Shown: positions 25,900 to 34,845, counted from the first letter of the stretch. The stretch is 64,000 nucleotides of DNA from Streptomyces cyaneogriseus subsp. noncyanogenus (GCF_000931445.1 NZ_CP010849.1:62001-126000), one strand, 5' to 3'. The notes: generated from the sequence alone by a model not told the origin. A program made the numbers and translations.

Positions 25900-26265
25900 T
25901 CAGCTCTGCCTGAAGTCACGGGCTAGGAGCTTCATCTCCTCGCCCCAGATGGTCACGTTGTCGCCTTTGCGTCCGAACTCCTCTCGGGCCAGGCGGTAGA
26001 AACCCGCTCCGGGCTCCCCCTTCTCCTTCAGCACCACCATGGCGGAGAGCATCGCCTTCTCGCGATCCGGGCTCTCCTGGTGGGAGACGTCGGCCAAGAG
26101 ATGATCCATCTCCACGCTGTGTGCCGGGACGGTGTGGCCCTCGTCCTCCAGGAGTTTGCTCAGCTGCCCGTACTGGATCGGCCAGTCCCCGTTGCGGGCC
26201 CGCTCCAGCAGGATCTCCGCCATGGCCTCCTGGGCCGCCTCGTACTCCGATGTTCCTCGCCTCAC
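25900..26265 (-). CDS. Small conserved hypothetical protein
   Basis: 121 aa from GTG 26265, with gggggagg just upstream. Sequence landmarks are PIQYGQLSKLLEDEGHTVPAHSVEMDHLLADVS, KAMLSAMVVLKEKGEPGAGFYRLAREEFGR and GDNVTIWGEEMKLL. I recall similar small proteins in actinomycete mobile regions, without known function. It is the first gene right of the nuclease block, on the same strand as the 1214-aa gene and 263 bp upstream of it. Confidence 0.6.
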   Translation of the reverse strand: MRRGTSEYEAAQEAMAEILLERARNGDWPIQYGQLSKLLEDEGHTVPAHSVEMDHLLADVSHQESPDREKAMLSAMVVLKEKGEPGAGFYRLAREEFGRKGDNVTIWGEEMKLLARDFRQS

Positions 26266-26596
26266 GGCCTCCCCCTCAACATCGACAGGGACGCCAGAGT
26301 AGTGAGATCGAGCCGCCTGTTCACCTCCGCCCGCTCCTGACGGGATCGCAGCACGACAGCCATTAACGCGCCGAACACGCCGGCCAACCCATCAATGGCC
26401 TCCTCAATGCCCCGAGCTGCTGGGACGGCTGGTGAGAAGAATCAACCTTCGCTGCGATAGGTCAAGAGCTACGGCTCCTCGTCCGCTTCACCTCAGGGCT
26501 CAGCACGGCAGCATAGGAAGTGCCATCGATCTGTCCGGCAGGATGTCACTTGACGCCACCGACTGATGCCAGCAGCCGCCACCAAGGGCATCACAC
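26266..26596. other. Intergenic, nothing recognised
   Basis: About 330 bp with lower coding character than its surroundings. No hairpin, operator or small gene was recognised. Confidence 0.3.
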
Positions 26597-27175
26597 TCAA
26601 CCGCAGGTCAGGGGATCTATCTCCGACACCCGACACTGACTCAGTGACGACATCTCCTCAGTGGCACTGCAACGGCACTTCACAGCCTCACGCACGGCAT
26701 CCGCGTCGGGCGGAGGACCGGCGTGGCCGGACGGCAGACCGAGGGGGTGGAGAGCCGCGGCGGCCAGCGTGCGCACGGCCGGGATGTCCAGCATCAGCAT
26801 GGCCGCGACACGCTGCAGATCCTCGGTGATCTGCTCGACCGTGCGGTCCAGGCCGTATCCCAGATCGTGGAGCAGCTCGCGCAGGTCGGCGGCCTCGGGC
26901 TCGCCGGCCTGCGCGCGGCGGAACACGGCCAGGACCTGCCAGAGGTAGTCCAGCTCCCATCCGGACAGGAACAGCACCCTGACGGTCTCGCCCTCGCCGT
27001 CGGCCAGCTCTTCCGTCTCGGCGGCCAGGCGGCCGATGACGGAAGCCGCTCCCTCCAGGACGCCGACGGACAGCACGAACCGGTCCCCGTCGAACCGGGC
27101 GGAGGCGACTGCGGCGGCTCTGGCGATGACACGGAGCACCCCTTCCGGCTCATCGAGCGTCTGCCCGCCTGACAT
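26597..27175 (-). CDS. Hypothetical helical protein
   Basis: About 192 aa from ATG 27175 (MSGGQTLDEPEGVLRVIARAAAVAS); the frame is open further upstream to 27274 but that part reads as non-coding. The protein is rich in Ala, Leu and Glu and nearly all helical (RVLFLSGWELDYLWQVLAVFRRAQAG, DLRELLHDLGYGLDRTVEQITEDLQRVAAML). There are no catalytic motifs. The last 30 residues (CRCSATEEMSSLSQCRVSEID) look unlike the rest and may be read-through past a damaged end. Confidence 0.45.
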   Translation of the reverse strand: MSGGQTLDEPEGVLRVIARAAAVASARFDGDRFVLSVGVLEGAASVIGRLAAETEELADGEGETVRVLFLSGWELDYLWQVLAVFRRAQAGEPEAADLRELLHDLGYGLDRTVEQITEDLQRVAAMLMLDIPAVRTLAAAALHPLGLPSGHAGPPPDADAVREAVKCRCSATEEMSSLSQCRVSEIDPLTCG

Positions 27176-27576
27176 CGTCACCCCGCCGGAGCTCCCCGGA
27201 GCCCCGGCGGGGCCCAGCTCGCCGAGCAGGAGGCCACACGCGAGGACGGCACGATCGCCGCCACGCCCTTTCAAGTCCGCTCGCTAGCAGGCGGCCACGG
27301 AGTCCCGGGCGGTGAGCTGACCGCGCTCCGCTCACGACCGACAAGCTCCCCACCGACCAGGTCCGACCACGTCGGCCGTCCATAGGCGAGCCGAGCGGAG
27401 CGGTGCGGTGGCCGGTCCCGGGATCGGCCACCGCACCGTCACCCCGGCGCACCACACCTACCGCCAGGCCATCGCGCCGCAGACACCGGAGCCACCGGGG
27501 CCCTGGGCGCCGAGCGCTGCCTCGCCACCCGTAGCGCGCAGAGACCGAGCCGGCGGTCCGCTGCCGTCCCGCCTGA
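27176..27576. other. Intergenic with no clear gene
   Basis: About 400 bp between the helical protein and the metallo-beta-lactamase remnant. Several frames stay open because of high GC but none has recognisable protein character. The missing 5' half of the downstream gene is not here. Confidence 0.35.
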
Positions 27577-27936
27577 GTGACAATCGACGCGAACCTGCGC
27601 CTGGAAGCCGCTGCCGGGCACACGCCGGGCAACTCCGTGCTGACTCTCACCTCCGGCACGGACCGCGCGGTGTTCGTCGGCGACATGCTGCACAGCCCGG
27701 TGCAGATCCTGGAGCCGGACGTCAACAGCTGCTTCTGCGAGGACCCGGCCGAAGCCCGCGCCACCCGCCGCAGGGTGCTGGGCTGGGCGGCCGACAACCA
27801 TGCCCTGCTGATCCCGGCCCACCTCGGCGGCCACGGCGCCGCCGAAGTCGTACGCGAGGGGAGCGCCTTCGCCATCAAGGGCTGGGCGCCCTTCACCCCG
27901 GACACCGAGTACCCCGAGTACGCCGCGCAGGGCTGA
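27577..27936 (+). pseudogene. C-terminal part of an MBL-fold hydrolase
   Basis: 119 codons with AAAGHTPGNSVLTL, AVFVGDMLHSPVQI and HALLIPAHLGGHG. These supply the later metal ligands (His in GHTPG, Asp in VGDMLH, His in PAHLGG) of metallo-beta-lactamase-fold hydrolases. The N-terminal half with the HxHxDH zinc motif is absent in any frame upstream, so the protein cannot bind two metals and is a truncated remnant. It is followed after 24 bp by an esterase that is itself damaged. Confidence 0.75.
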
Positions 27937-27960
27937 AGTACGCGGGAAGGGAACCAGGGA

Positions 27961-28955
27961 TGAGCCACCACTCCGGTCCCGTCGTGACCACCGCGCAGGG
28001 AGCCGTCCGCGGTCGGCGCCAGGACGAGGGCACCGCCGCCTTCCTGAACATCCCCTACGCCGCTCCTCCTCTGGGCGCCGGCCGGTTCGCGCCGCCGCAG
28101 CCGCACGAGCCGTGGGACGGCGTACGGGAGGCCACCGCGCCCGGCCCCAACGCGCCACAGGCCGAGCGCAGGCTCGGCAGCCTCGACATGGTCCCCTACT
28201 TCGGCACCGGCTGGAGCCGCGGCGGGGACTACCTCACCGTCAACGTGTGGGCGCCCGCTGCCGCACAGGGCGGCCTGCCGGTCATGGTGTTCGTGCACGG
28301 CGGCGGATTCGTCGCGGGCTCGGCACGGGCCGCGCTGTACGACGGCTCCGCCTTCGCCCGTGACGGCGTCGTCCTCGTCACCCTCAGCTACCGGCTCAGC
28401 ATCGCCGGTTTCCTCGACCTGCCCGGGGCACCCGCCAACCGCGCCACCTCGGCCGCCGAGGACGTGGACGACACGGCGGCCCGCTCGCACCCCGACCCGG
28501 CGCGGCTCGTCGAGACGTACCGCAGGACACGCCCCAAGGCGTCCTACGGCGCACTGCGCTCCGCCATCATGACCGACGCGTTGTTCGGCGCGGACAGCAG
28601 GGCCCTGGCCACCGCTCACTCCAGCCACACCGGATCCTCGACCTTGGCCTACGAGTTCGCCTGGCGCTCGCATGCCCTGGACAGAGAACTTGGCGCCGCG
28701 CACGCGGTCGAGCTGCCCTTCGTCTTCGACCTCACCCACCTGCCGCAGCTGCTCGGCCCCGCCGCTCTGCTCGGCCCCGACAAGCCCCCCGCAGATCTCG
28801 CGGCCCGCATGCACGAGACCTGGATCCGGTTCGCCGCCACCGGCGACCCCGGCTGGGACCCGTACGACACCGAACGCAGGGCCACGATGCGCATCGACGC
28901 CGAGTGGTCCCAGGTCGACGACCCCCGCGGCGAGGAACGACAGGTCTGGAGCTGA
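27961..28955 (+). pseudogene. Carboxylesterase type B lacking its nucleophile segment
   Basis: 331 codons from ATG 27961, against about 500 in the family. The N-terminal third is normal: GAVRGRRQDEGTAAFLNIPYAAPPLGAGRFAPP, then the oxyanion loop FVHGGGFVAGSA. After VTLSYRLSIAGFLDLPGAPANR, where a GLLDxxxALxWVxxNI...GxSxGA region must follow, the sequence jumps in frame to ATSAAEDVDDTAARSHPDP and the C-terminal half. Serine nucleophile and flanking helices are therefore missing. The C-terminal part retains HAVELPFVFDL and WIRFAATGDPG. A real deletion or a collapsed assembly would both give this; as written it cannot be an active esterase. Confidence 0.8.
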
Positions 28956-29047
28956 TGCCCGTACGAGTCGTCTCGGGCGGTGCCGGCGCACTATCGGCAA
29001 TCGTCTGGTGCGGGGGCAGCGGTTGCCGTAGGGTGCCGGGCGGCCTC

Positions 29048-29065
29048 TATGGGAGCGCTCCCATA
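29048..29065. promoter_or_regulatory. CebR-type operator
   Basis: The 18-bp perfect palindrome tatgggagcgctcccata contains TGGGAGCGCTCCCA, the binding site of the LacI-family cellobiose repressor CebR of Streptomyces (established consensus). It lies 46 bp upstream of the start of the Cip1-like gene, where it would block transcription until cellobiose or cellotriose is present. Confidence 0.88.
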
Positions 29066-29110
29066 AAGTTCCACGCAATCCCTCCGACATCACCCGATGG
29101 AGACCTTCGC

Positions 29111-29965
29111 ATGCGCTCTTCCCTCCCCTCCGTCCGGCGGCTGCCCCGGCTGCTCGCCGCCGTCGCCCTGGCCGGCGTCACGGTGGTGGCCGCCACCGGC
29201 GGCGCTCCGGCCCACGACCGCCACGGCGGCCGGCCGATTGGCGGCTGCGCCCCCGACCCGGCGTTACTGTTCTGCGAGGACTTCGAGGAGCTGCCGCGCG
29301 GCGCGGGCACCAGCCTGGACTGGGGCGTGGACACCCGGAACGGCGCGCTGTCCGTCGAACGCGAGCGGGGCCGCGGACACGGCGGGAAGCGCGGCGCGGA
29401 CCAAGTGCTCCGGGTGCGTACCGAGGGCAACGGATACGCGTTCCTGGAGGTCGACGAGTTCTCCGCCCCGGACAACAGCTTCTTCGGCCGGATGCGGGTG
29501 AAGGTCGACGCCTTCCCCACCGCTCCGGACTGGGCCCACTTCACCCTGGTGGAAGCCGCCGGCCGGGGCGACGGCAGCGTGGTCCGACCGATCGGCGGCC
29601 AGTACGTACCAACCGTCGGCGACGGGGTGCAGCTGTGGGGCATCGGCTCCGACGGCGGCCCCACGGGCGACTGGACCGACTGGCGCGAGTCCGCCCCGGC
29701 CGAACCGGGGAAGTGGACGTGCCTGGAGTGGGAGATGGACGCCTCGGACAACCGCGTGGCAGTGTGGATCGACGGCGAGCCCCAGCCCGACATGACCGTC
29801 ACCACCACCCGGCACGGCGGCAATCCGGTGGACTTCGTCTTCCCCACCTTCGACACCGTCCGCATCGGCTGGCAGCTCTACCAAGGCAATCCCACCCCGA
29901 ACTCCTACGACCTGCGCCTGGACGACCTGGCGCTGTCCACGGAGCGCGTCGGATGCGGCCGCTGA
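29111..29965 (+). CDS. Secreted Cip1-like polysaccharide-associated protein
   Basis: 284 aa from ATG 29111, with ggag upstream. A Sec signal peptide (RRLPRLLAAVALAGVTVVAATGGAPAHA-like, cleavage near residue 33) is followed by a jelly-roll type domain: LLFCEDFEELPRGAG, NSFFGRMRVKVDAFPTAPDWAHFTLVEA, GKWTCLEWEMDASDNRVAVWIDG and a closing YDLRLDDLALSTERVGC. This layout matches the Cip1 family, first known as a cellulose-induced secreted fungal protein and also found in Streptomyces. Its catalytic role is unsettled (lyase-like fold). The CebR palindrome just upstream supports a place in cellulose utilisation outside the cell. The gene looks complete although its neighbours are broken. Confidence 0.75.
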   Translation: MRSSLPSVRRLPRLLAAVALAGVTVVAATGGAPAHDRHGGRPIGGCAPDPALLFCEDFEELPRGAGTSLDWGVDTRNGALSVERERGRGHGGKRGADQVLRVRTEGNGYAFLEVDEFSAPDNSFFGRMRVKVDAFPTAPDWAHFTLVEAAGRGDGSVVRPIGGQYVPTVGDGVQLWGIGSDGGPTGDWTDWRESAPAEPGKWTCLEWEMDASDNRVAVWIDGEPQPDMTVTTTRHGGNPVDFVFPTFDTVRIGWQLYQGNPTPNSYDLRLDDLALSTERVGCGR

Positions 29966-29989
29966 CCGGCACCACGGGCCGGCGCCCGC

Positions 29990-30082
29990 TCAGGGCACCG
30001 GCCGGCGGAGGCTGACGGCGAGCAGGGCGATGGCGGCCAGTACCACGGCGGCCGCCACCGCCATCGCCCGGCCCGGCGGGCA
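29990..30082 (-). pseudogene. C-terminal membrane-anchor remnant
   Basis: One frame reads AMAVAAAVVLAAIALLAVSLRRPVP and stop: a single transmembrane helix and an arginine tail, the end of an exported or anchored protein (for example a mycosin-like protease). Nothing before it belongs to the same gene; it joins directly to the PP2C-like fragment at 30083. Confidence 0.45.
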
Positions 30083-30453
30083 GCGCGGGCATCGCCGGAC
30101 CAGGCGAGGGAGAACAGGCCGCCGGGCACGTGGACGGCGACGACGGCCGCCGCGCAGGGCAGGTCGTGGCCGGCGGTGCGGGCGGGGTCGGCGGCGTAGT
30201 GGTCGTACTCGGCGCGCAGCCCGGCCATCGCATCCGCGCTTCCGGCAGCGGCGCGGGCCAGACGGCGCGCGGCGGTACGGGTCCAGGAGCGGACAGCCGG
30301 GGTGTCACCGACACCGTCGAGCAGGGCGTAGGCGCGGGTGCCGTCCGGCATCGTGCACACGGCAGTGGCGTCGCACTGGAAGACCCGGTCACCAGGCCGC
30401 TGTGCGGTGGCGTACGACGTCACGGCCAGATCCTCGTCCACGTCCTCGCGCAT
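30083..30453 (-). pseudogene. PP2C-like phosphatase fragment, copy 1
   Basis: Starts at ATG 30453 (MREDVDEDLAVTSYATAQRPGDRVFQCD) and runs through AYALLDGVGDTPAVRSWTRTAARRL and AAVVAVHVPGGLFSLAWSGDARA, where homology with copy 2 stops. LLDGVGD stands where PP2C phosphatases have the metal-binding DGxGG/DGVGD motif. The C-terminal half, with the second Asp (LLLASDG in copy 2), is missing. It would have been a small metal-dependent protein phosphatase; here it is cut by the junction at 30082. Confidence 0.65.
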
Positions 30454-30525
30454 GCGACAAACCTCCCAGAACACGGGCTCCGGGCGGAGCGCTTCGCGAG
30501 GGCGCCCGTGCCCGGGCGGGTGAAT
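30083..30525. repeat. Duplicated block A, left copy
   Basis: About 440 bp matching 35073-35516 in the same orientation with roughly nine bases in ten identical. It covers the PP2C-like N-terminal part and about 70 bp upstream of its start. Divergence at both ends is abrupt, which implies duplication and later rearrangement rather than one long repeat. Confidence 0.8.
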
Positions 30526-30587
30526 CCTTCCTCGCGCACGCGGACGCAGCCCTGCAGTACGGCCAACTTGCCTACTTTCAAAACGAA

Positions 30588-30625
30588 TTGACAGCTCTGT
30601 AAGGTTCTGTCATGTTCTGTCCGCC
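30588..30625 (+). promoter_or_regulatory. Possible promoter with direct repeat
   Basis: TTGACA at 30588-30593, 60-70 bp ahead of the gene at 30656, is followed by the direct repeat gttctgtcat/gttctgtccg. The stretch is AT-richer than its surroundings. The -10 element is poor (catgtt at 17-bp spacing). The repeat could be an operator for the HTH protein encoded just downstream. Confidence 0.35.
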
Positions 30626-30655
30626 GTTTCCGGTGAACGGGCGAGAGGTGATCTC

Positions 30656-31339
30656 ATGCGACGAACCGAGTACGACGCGGGCCAGGCGGCCAAGCGCCTG
30701 AAGGTGCCCGCAGCGGCCTTCCGGTGGGCCCGGCACACCGGCCTCGTCCCCGCCCCCGACATGCCGCCGTCCCGCTGGTCCCGGGCCGCCGCGGAGGCGA
30801 TGGACACCGACGCCATCCAGGCCGCCATGCCCTCCCCGCCGATTTCCGGCGGCGCGGCGGCGGACCGGATCGCCGACGCGCTCGGCACCCCGAACGTGAT
30901 CGGTGAGAAGGCGGCCGTGACGGCGTTCGTGGTGCGCCGGTTCGTCGACCGCGGCCTCCTGGCCGACCTGAGCGCGAACCCGGACGGGACGCTGCACCAC
31001 CCCGACCAGGTCGACCAGGTCTGCCGCCGCAAGGACCTGGCCGACCTGGTCGCCGCCGACACCCCGCTCGGCCCCGAGCAGGCCGCCGCCCGCCTTCGGG
31101 TCCGCCGTGCCGACTTCGACCACATGGTCCGCCTCGGCTGGGTCCGCTCCCCGCAGTCGATCGAGGTCCGCTTCGGCACCAGCCGGGCCGGGGCCGTCGA
31201 CGTCGCGCTCTACACCACCGCCTCCGTCGACGCGATCCCCGCCGCACACCCCGAGGTCGACTGGGAGCAGTTGCGCGCGGTGGAGAAAGGCCGGCGCTCT
31301 CCGCTCGCGTCGCTGCGCCCGGCACCGGCACCCGCCTGA
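30656..31339 (+). CDS. Multi-HTH protein of integrative-element type
   Basis: 227 aa from ATG 30656. Three similar helical units can be seen, each with an excisionase-like HTH pattern: YDAGQAAKRLKVPAAAFRWARHTGLVP, then ADRIADALG...FVVRRFVDRGLLADL, then GPEQAAARLRVRRADFDHMVRLGWVRSP. Genes of this kind occur in Streptomyces integrative plasmids near replication and transfer functions, as I recall; the exact job is not known to me. It probably binds DNA. It is intact, although the replication-relaxation and PP2C genes around it are broken. Confidence 0.6.
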   Translation: MRRTEYDAGQAAKRLKVPAAAFRWARHTGLVPAPDMPPSRWSRAAAEAMDTDAIQAAMPSPPISGGAAADRIADALGTPNVIGEKAAVTAFVVRRFVDRGLLADLSANPDGTLHHPDQVDQVCRRKDLADLVAADTPLGPEQAAARLRVRRADFDHMVRLGWVRSPQSIEVRFGTSRAGAVDVALYTTASVDAIPAAHPEVDWEQLRAVEKGRRSPLASLRPAPAPA

Positions 31340-31361
31340 GCGCCCCCGCGCTGGAACAGCA

Positions 31362-31690
31362 CTACGAGGGTGTTCCCCCGCCCGCCGCGTCCCAGCCGTC
31401 CAGAAAGGCGGCCAGGGCGCGGCGTTGCTCTTCCTCGCGGGCGATCTGCCGGGCGAGGACGTCGCGGTCGACGTACGAGTCGACGGCGGCGAGGACCAGG
31501 CGCCGGAGTTCGGCCGGCTCCAGCGCCTCCACCTCCCACTGCACGGGGTGTCGGGGGTCGAAGCCGTGGCGGCGGGCGAAGGCCGGCCACCTCGGATCGC
31601 CGTGCTTGCCCTCGGTCGAGGGCAGCTCGTAGGCGCGTACCTGCTCGTAGGTCAGCAGGACTGGGGAAGAGTCGGTATTCCAACCCTGCG
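31362..31690 (-). pseudogene. C-terminal fragment of an integrative-element protein
   Basis: The frame reads LLTYEQVRAYELPSTEGKHGDPRWPAFARRHGFDPRHPVQWEVEALEPAELRRLVLAAVD...REEEQRRALAAFLDGW and ends at 31362. This conserved tail is one I remember from proteins of Streptomyces integrative elements. An in-frame stop lies just upstream with no start codon between, so the 5' part is lost. It is convergent with the multi-HTH gene, 22 bp away. Confidence 0.55.
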
Positions 31691-31754
31691 CTATTCACCT
31701 CGGCGGGTGGAAAGCGAAGAGCAGGTCCTGATCACCTGCGGGTAGTCTCCGGCC

Positions 31755-32231
31755 ATGACCGGTGACTGGCGTATGGACCGGATCGGGGCTGCTCTGCGGG
31801 GCCACAATCCGACTGTTCTGCGGCGGCTTGAGTCTGGCTTCGCCGTGATCGGCGACGTTCAGTTCCTGCCCGGATACTCGGTTCTCCTCGCGGACGAGCC
31901 AGATGTACAACGGCTATCTGACCTGCCTAGAGCCAAGCGACTGTCGTTTCTGTCCGATATGGACCAGCTCGGAGAAGCGGTTGAGCGGGCCTGCCAGCGG
32001 CTGGACTCCGACTTCCGCCGGGTCAACCTGGAGATCCTCGGCAATACAGACCCGTTCTTGCATGCCCATGTCTGGCCGCGGTTCGAATGGGAGCCGGCCG
32101 AGCTAGTGGGCAAGCCGGTGTGGCTGTATCCGCGTGACCGGTGGAGTGACGAGCGGTTCGGGCTCGGCCCGCAACATGATGTGCTGCGGGATGCGATCAG
32201 CAGTGAACTGGACCGTTTGACCCTCAGCTAA
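31755..32231 (+). CDS. HIT-superfamily (Ap4A hydrolase/GalT-like) protein
   Basis: 158 aa from ATG 31755. The core reads FAVIGDVQFLPGYSVLLADEPDVQRLSDLP (substrate-side strand pair) and later FLHAHVWPRFEWEP, where HAHVWPR is the H-x-H-x-x-P form of the HIT/GalT catalytic loop. Such proteins hydrolyse or transfer nucleotidyl groups, for example on diadenosine tetraphosphate. The middle His of HAHVW would be the nucleophile. No operon partner is evident; the DUF1737 gene follows after 75 bp on the same strand. Confidence 0.7.
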   Translation: MTGDWRMDRIGAALRGHNPTVLRRLESGFAVIGDVQFLPGYSVLLADEPDVQRLSDLPRAKRLSFLSDMDQLGEAVERACQRLDSDFRRVNLEILGNTDPFLHAHVWPRFEWEPAELVGKPVWLYPRDRWSDERFGLGPQHDVLRDAISSELDRLTLS

Positions 32232-32306
32232 CGACCTTGGGAGCGATTGGCCTGGGAAGGCGGGTGCCTGGATCGGTGGACGGGTGCGCATGAGATCTTT
32301 CTTTTC

Positions 32307-32492
32307 ATGAGTACACCACCAGACGGATTGCCTATCTACCGAGTCTTGACCGGCCCGGACGACGTCGCGTTCTGCCATCGTGTGAGCGAAGCGATAGCTC
32401 TTGGCTACGAACTGCACGAGGGCCCTGCGGTCACTTTCAACGGTGAGAGGGTCATCGTCGCCCAAGCGGTGGTATGGCCAGCACAGCCGTAG
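32307..32492 (+). CDS. DUF1737 small protein
   Basis: 61 aa from ATG 32307. YRVLTGPDDVAFCHRVSEAIALGYELHEGPAVTFNGERVIVAQAVVW is the whole DUF1737 domain, a short alpha/beta unit of unknown function common in bacteria. A frame extension to 32247 exists but reads as non-coding. Confidence 0.75.
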   Translation: MSTPPDGLPIYRVLTGPDDVAFCHRVSEAIALGYELHEGPAVTFNGERVIVAQAVVWPAQP

Positions 32493-32548
32493 GACTTATG
32501 GTCGCGGTCTGCCCGTGACACGAGAAGGACCGTACGGGTTAGGCGAGT

Positions 32549-33500
32549 GTGACGCTTGTCTGGGCCCGTGCGGCCTGTTCCCACCCTGCCCTGTCCGGGG
32601 TCTCCCGTGCGCACTTCGGCGAGTTACTCGAAGAACTTGCTCCGCGTTGGGAGGCTGCACGTGAGTCGGCGCTGCGCCAGCGGCGCGGCCAGGACCGGCG
32701 TCGGGCGGCAGGTGCCGGACCGAAGCGGCGGCTGGTCTTCGTGGACCGACTGCTGGTTACGCTGGTGCACCTGCGGCTCGGTTTGCCGCATGCGGCGCTC
32801 GCCGAGCTGTACGTGGTGGACCGCTCCACCATCTCGAACGCGGTCCGCGAGGTCCGGCCGCTGTTGGCGGCCCGCGGCTTCGCCGTCCCCGACCGCCCCG
32901 GCATCCGGTTGCGCACGCTGGAAGACCTGTTCGCCGACGCCGACGCCGAGGGCGTCGAGCTGCGGATCGACGGCACCGAGGTCCAGGTCCGCCGTCCGAA
33001 AGCCGGCCGTCCGGGCCGCAAGGCCTTCGTGTCCGGCAAGAAGAAGCAGAACACGATCAAGACCACGACCTTCAGCGACGGCCAGGGCCGCACCCTGTTC
33101 AGCGGTGTGGTCCGGCCCGGCCGCATGCACGACCAGACCGCCGTGCGCAGCGAGGGTATCGCCGAACAGCTCCGCCAGTACCCCGATGTCAAGGCCACGG
33201 TCGACGAGGGCTACCGCGGGCTGGCCAACGAGTTTCCTGACCAGGTCGACGCCCCACCGAAGAAGCCCAAGGACGACGCCCCGCTGGGCGAGCACCACGC
33301 ATGGCGCGAGCGACGTCGCCATCAGTCCTCGGCACGGATCCATGTCGAGCACACCAACGCCGAGTACAAACAGTGGCGGCCCCTGCAGCGGTTCACCGGC
33401 CGCCGCGAGACCTACACGGAAACCCACCTCGCCATCGCCGGACTGGTCTCCGACCGCTCCGCCCGCAGGCCCACGCGACGCAAGCCCGGCACCGAACTCG
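32549..33500 (+). pseudogene. IS5-type (DDE_Tnp_4) transposase without its own stop
   Basis: GTG start at 32549 and about 310 recognisable residues. A helical HTH region (FVDRLLVTLVHLRLGLPHAALAELYVVDRSTISNAVREV) precedes a DDE core with ELRIDGTEV, ATVDEGYRGL and HVEHTNAEYKQW supplying the three acids. After about LAIAGLVSDRSARRPTRRK the natural end is not seen. The frame runs on for 2 kb through the antisense of the next gene simply because GC is high. The element's right end and stop codon are therefore missing or cannot be recognised, and no inverted repeats were found. It interrupts or abuts the 3' end of the replication-relaxation gene. Confidence 0.7.
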
Positions 33501-34799
33501 TCGCCCCGGCCCGTCCCCTGGTCGTCGTCCGGCTCCGGTGGCGCGGCGGCCTGGCGCCGGGCGGCTTCGGCGGCGGCTGCCTCGCGGGCGACGTCGTCGG
33601 CGTGGCAGCTCCCGCACACGGACACGTCCCCGGCCTTCCAGGCCGTCCGGTACGCGGTGATCTCCTCCCAGCGCTGGTCGGTGAACTTCCTTCCGCACCG
33701 CTTGCACACCGGCCGCTGCGCCTCCCGCTCAGCGGCCCGGCGCCGCTTCTCCTCCGCGTCGGCGCAGGCCTCCTGGTCGCGGTAGAGGGCGTGGCCGTCG
33801 GGGTTGTCGAGCGCGTCTGTCAGCGTCTGCTCTCCGGTCCGTCCCAGCCGCCGCCACACCGCCGCGCCAGCGCCGTGCTCCTGGAGTTGCTCCAGGGTGG
33901 TGACGACGACGGGGACCGCCTGGCGGTAGTCCCGCGCGGTGACCGCCTTCGGGTAGAGGGTGTCGTACCGGCGCGGCGCCCAGTAGCGGCGGCCGGCCTC
34001 CTCCAGCACGGCGACCGTGTTGTCGACCTTCGCCTCGGTGGTGTCGGCGAATACGAACGCGAGTGGCACCAGGCCCTCCCGGCCGGTCGGCGGGTAGACC
34101 CGGCGCCACAGCCGCTTCTCGTGGTCGACGTCCTCGATCGCGCCCGGCCGGGAACGGACCAGGTCCACGGTGAGCTTGGCCGCATCCTTCGGGAGCAGCC
34201 GGCCCCACTCCCAGTACCGGCGCAGCTTGGTCACCAGATCGTGCGCGTCCTCGGTGCGGCGGTCGATCTCCAGCAGCAGCACTGGCACCCCGGCCGCTGG
34301 TGCCCGCACCACCAGGTCCGCCCGCTGTACGTACCCGTTTCCGAGCCGGTGCGGAATCTCGGTGGCGAAGCCGAGCCGGTGGCCGATCCCGGCGCGGTGG
34401 AGTTCGGCGGCCGTCGAGGTGACCGCCGCGGCATGGTCGTCGTAGCCAGTGCCGAGCGGCTGGCCCGTGACCGGGTCGTACTTCTCTTCGCGCAGCGCCG
34501 AGACCCGTATGCCCTTCGGCTCCAGCAGCCGTTTCGCCTCGCCGTGTCCTCGCCGGGTCAGCACCCACACCTGCCGCTGATCCTCCTGCACCGACTCGAT
34601 CCTCACCAGGTGGTGGTCCTCCAGGTCCAGGAGGGTGTCCCGCGTGAGCTTGTCGTGCCGGTTGTCCGGGCGGGTCAGCTTCCAGGACTGGTCGGGCGTA
34701 GCCCGCTGGAAGATCCCGAGTGCTTGCAGGAGCTCCCGGCGTCGAGGCCCGGTCGAAGTCCTCCGGTGCTTCGGGCGTCTTGCTACATCTACATGAGGG
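33500..34799 (-). pseudogene. Replication-relaxation family protein, copy 1, 3' truncated
   Basis: Coding character runs from RRRELLQALGIFQRATPDQSWKLTRPDNRHDKLTRDTLLDLEDHHLVRIES (winged helix) through VWVLTRRGHGEAKRLLEPKGIRV and VPVLLLEIDRRTEDAHDLVTKLRRYWEWGRLL to LVPLAFVFADTTEAKV. This is the Replic_Relax fold of actinomycete plasmids and integrative elements. A zinc pair CKRCG...CGSCH sits near the C-terminus, after which the IS DNA begins. No good start codon precedes the winged helix, and the frame continues upstream into PP2C-like sequence. Approximate boundaries are given. It would have acted in plasmid or element DNA processing. Confidence 0.65.
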
Positions 34800-34845
34800 T
34801 TGTCGGACCTGCGATGTCCCCCTGTCCGCCGGGCCTGACCGGCGT
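34418..34845. repeat. Duplicated block B, left copy
   Basis: About 430 bp matching 39339-39760 in the same orientation with high identity. It covers the N-terminal part of the replication-relaxation gene plus about 55 bp beyond it, including ttgctac...gagggttgtcggacct and ccccctgtccgccgggcctga. Right of that string the two copies are unrelated. Confidence 0.8.

Noticed and set aside
27150..29093. A 647-aa minus-strand protein opposite the esterase
   Set aside because: Composition is that of an antisense frame (Gly/Arg/Val-rich) and the plus strand holds recognisable domains.
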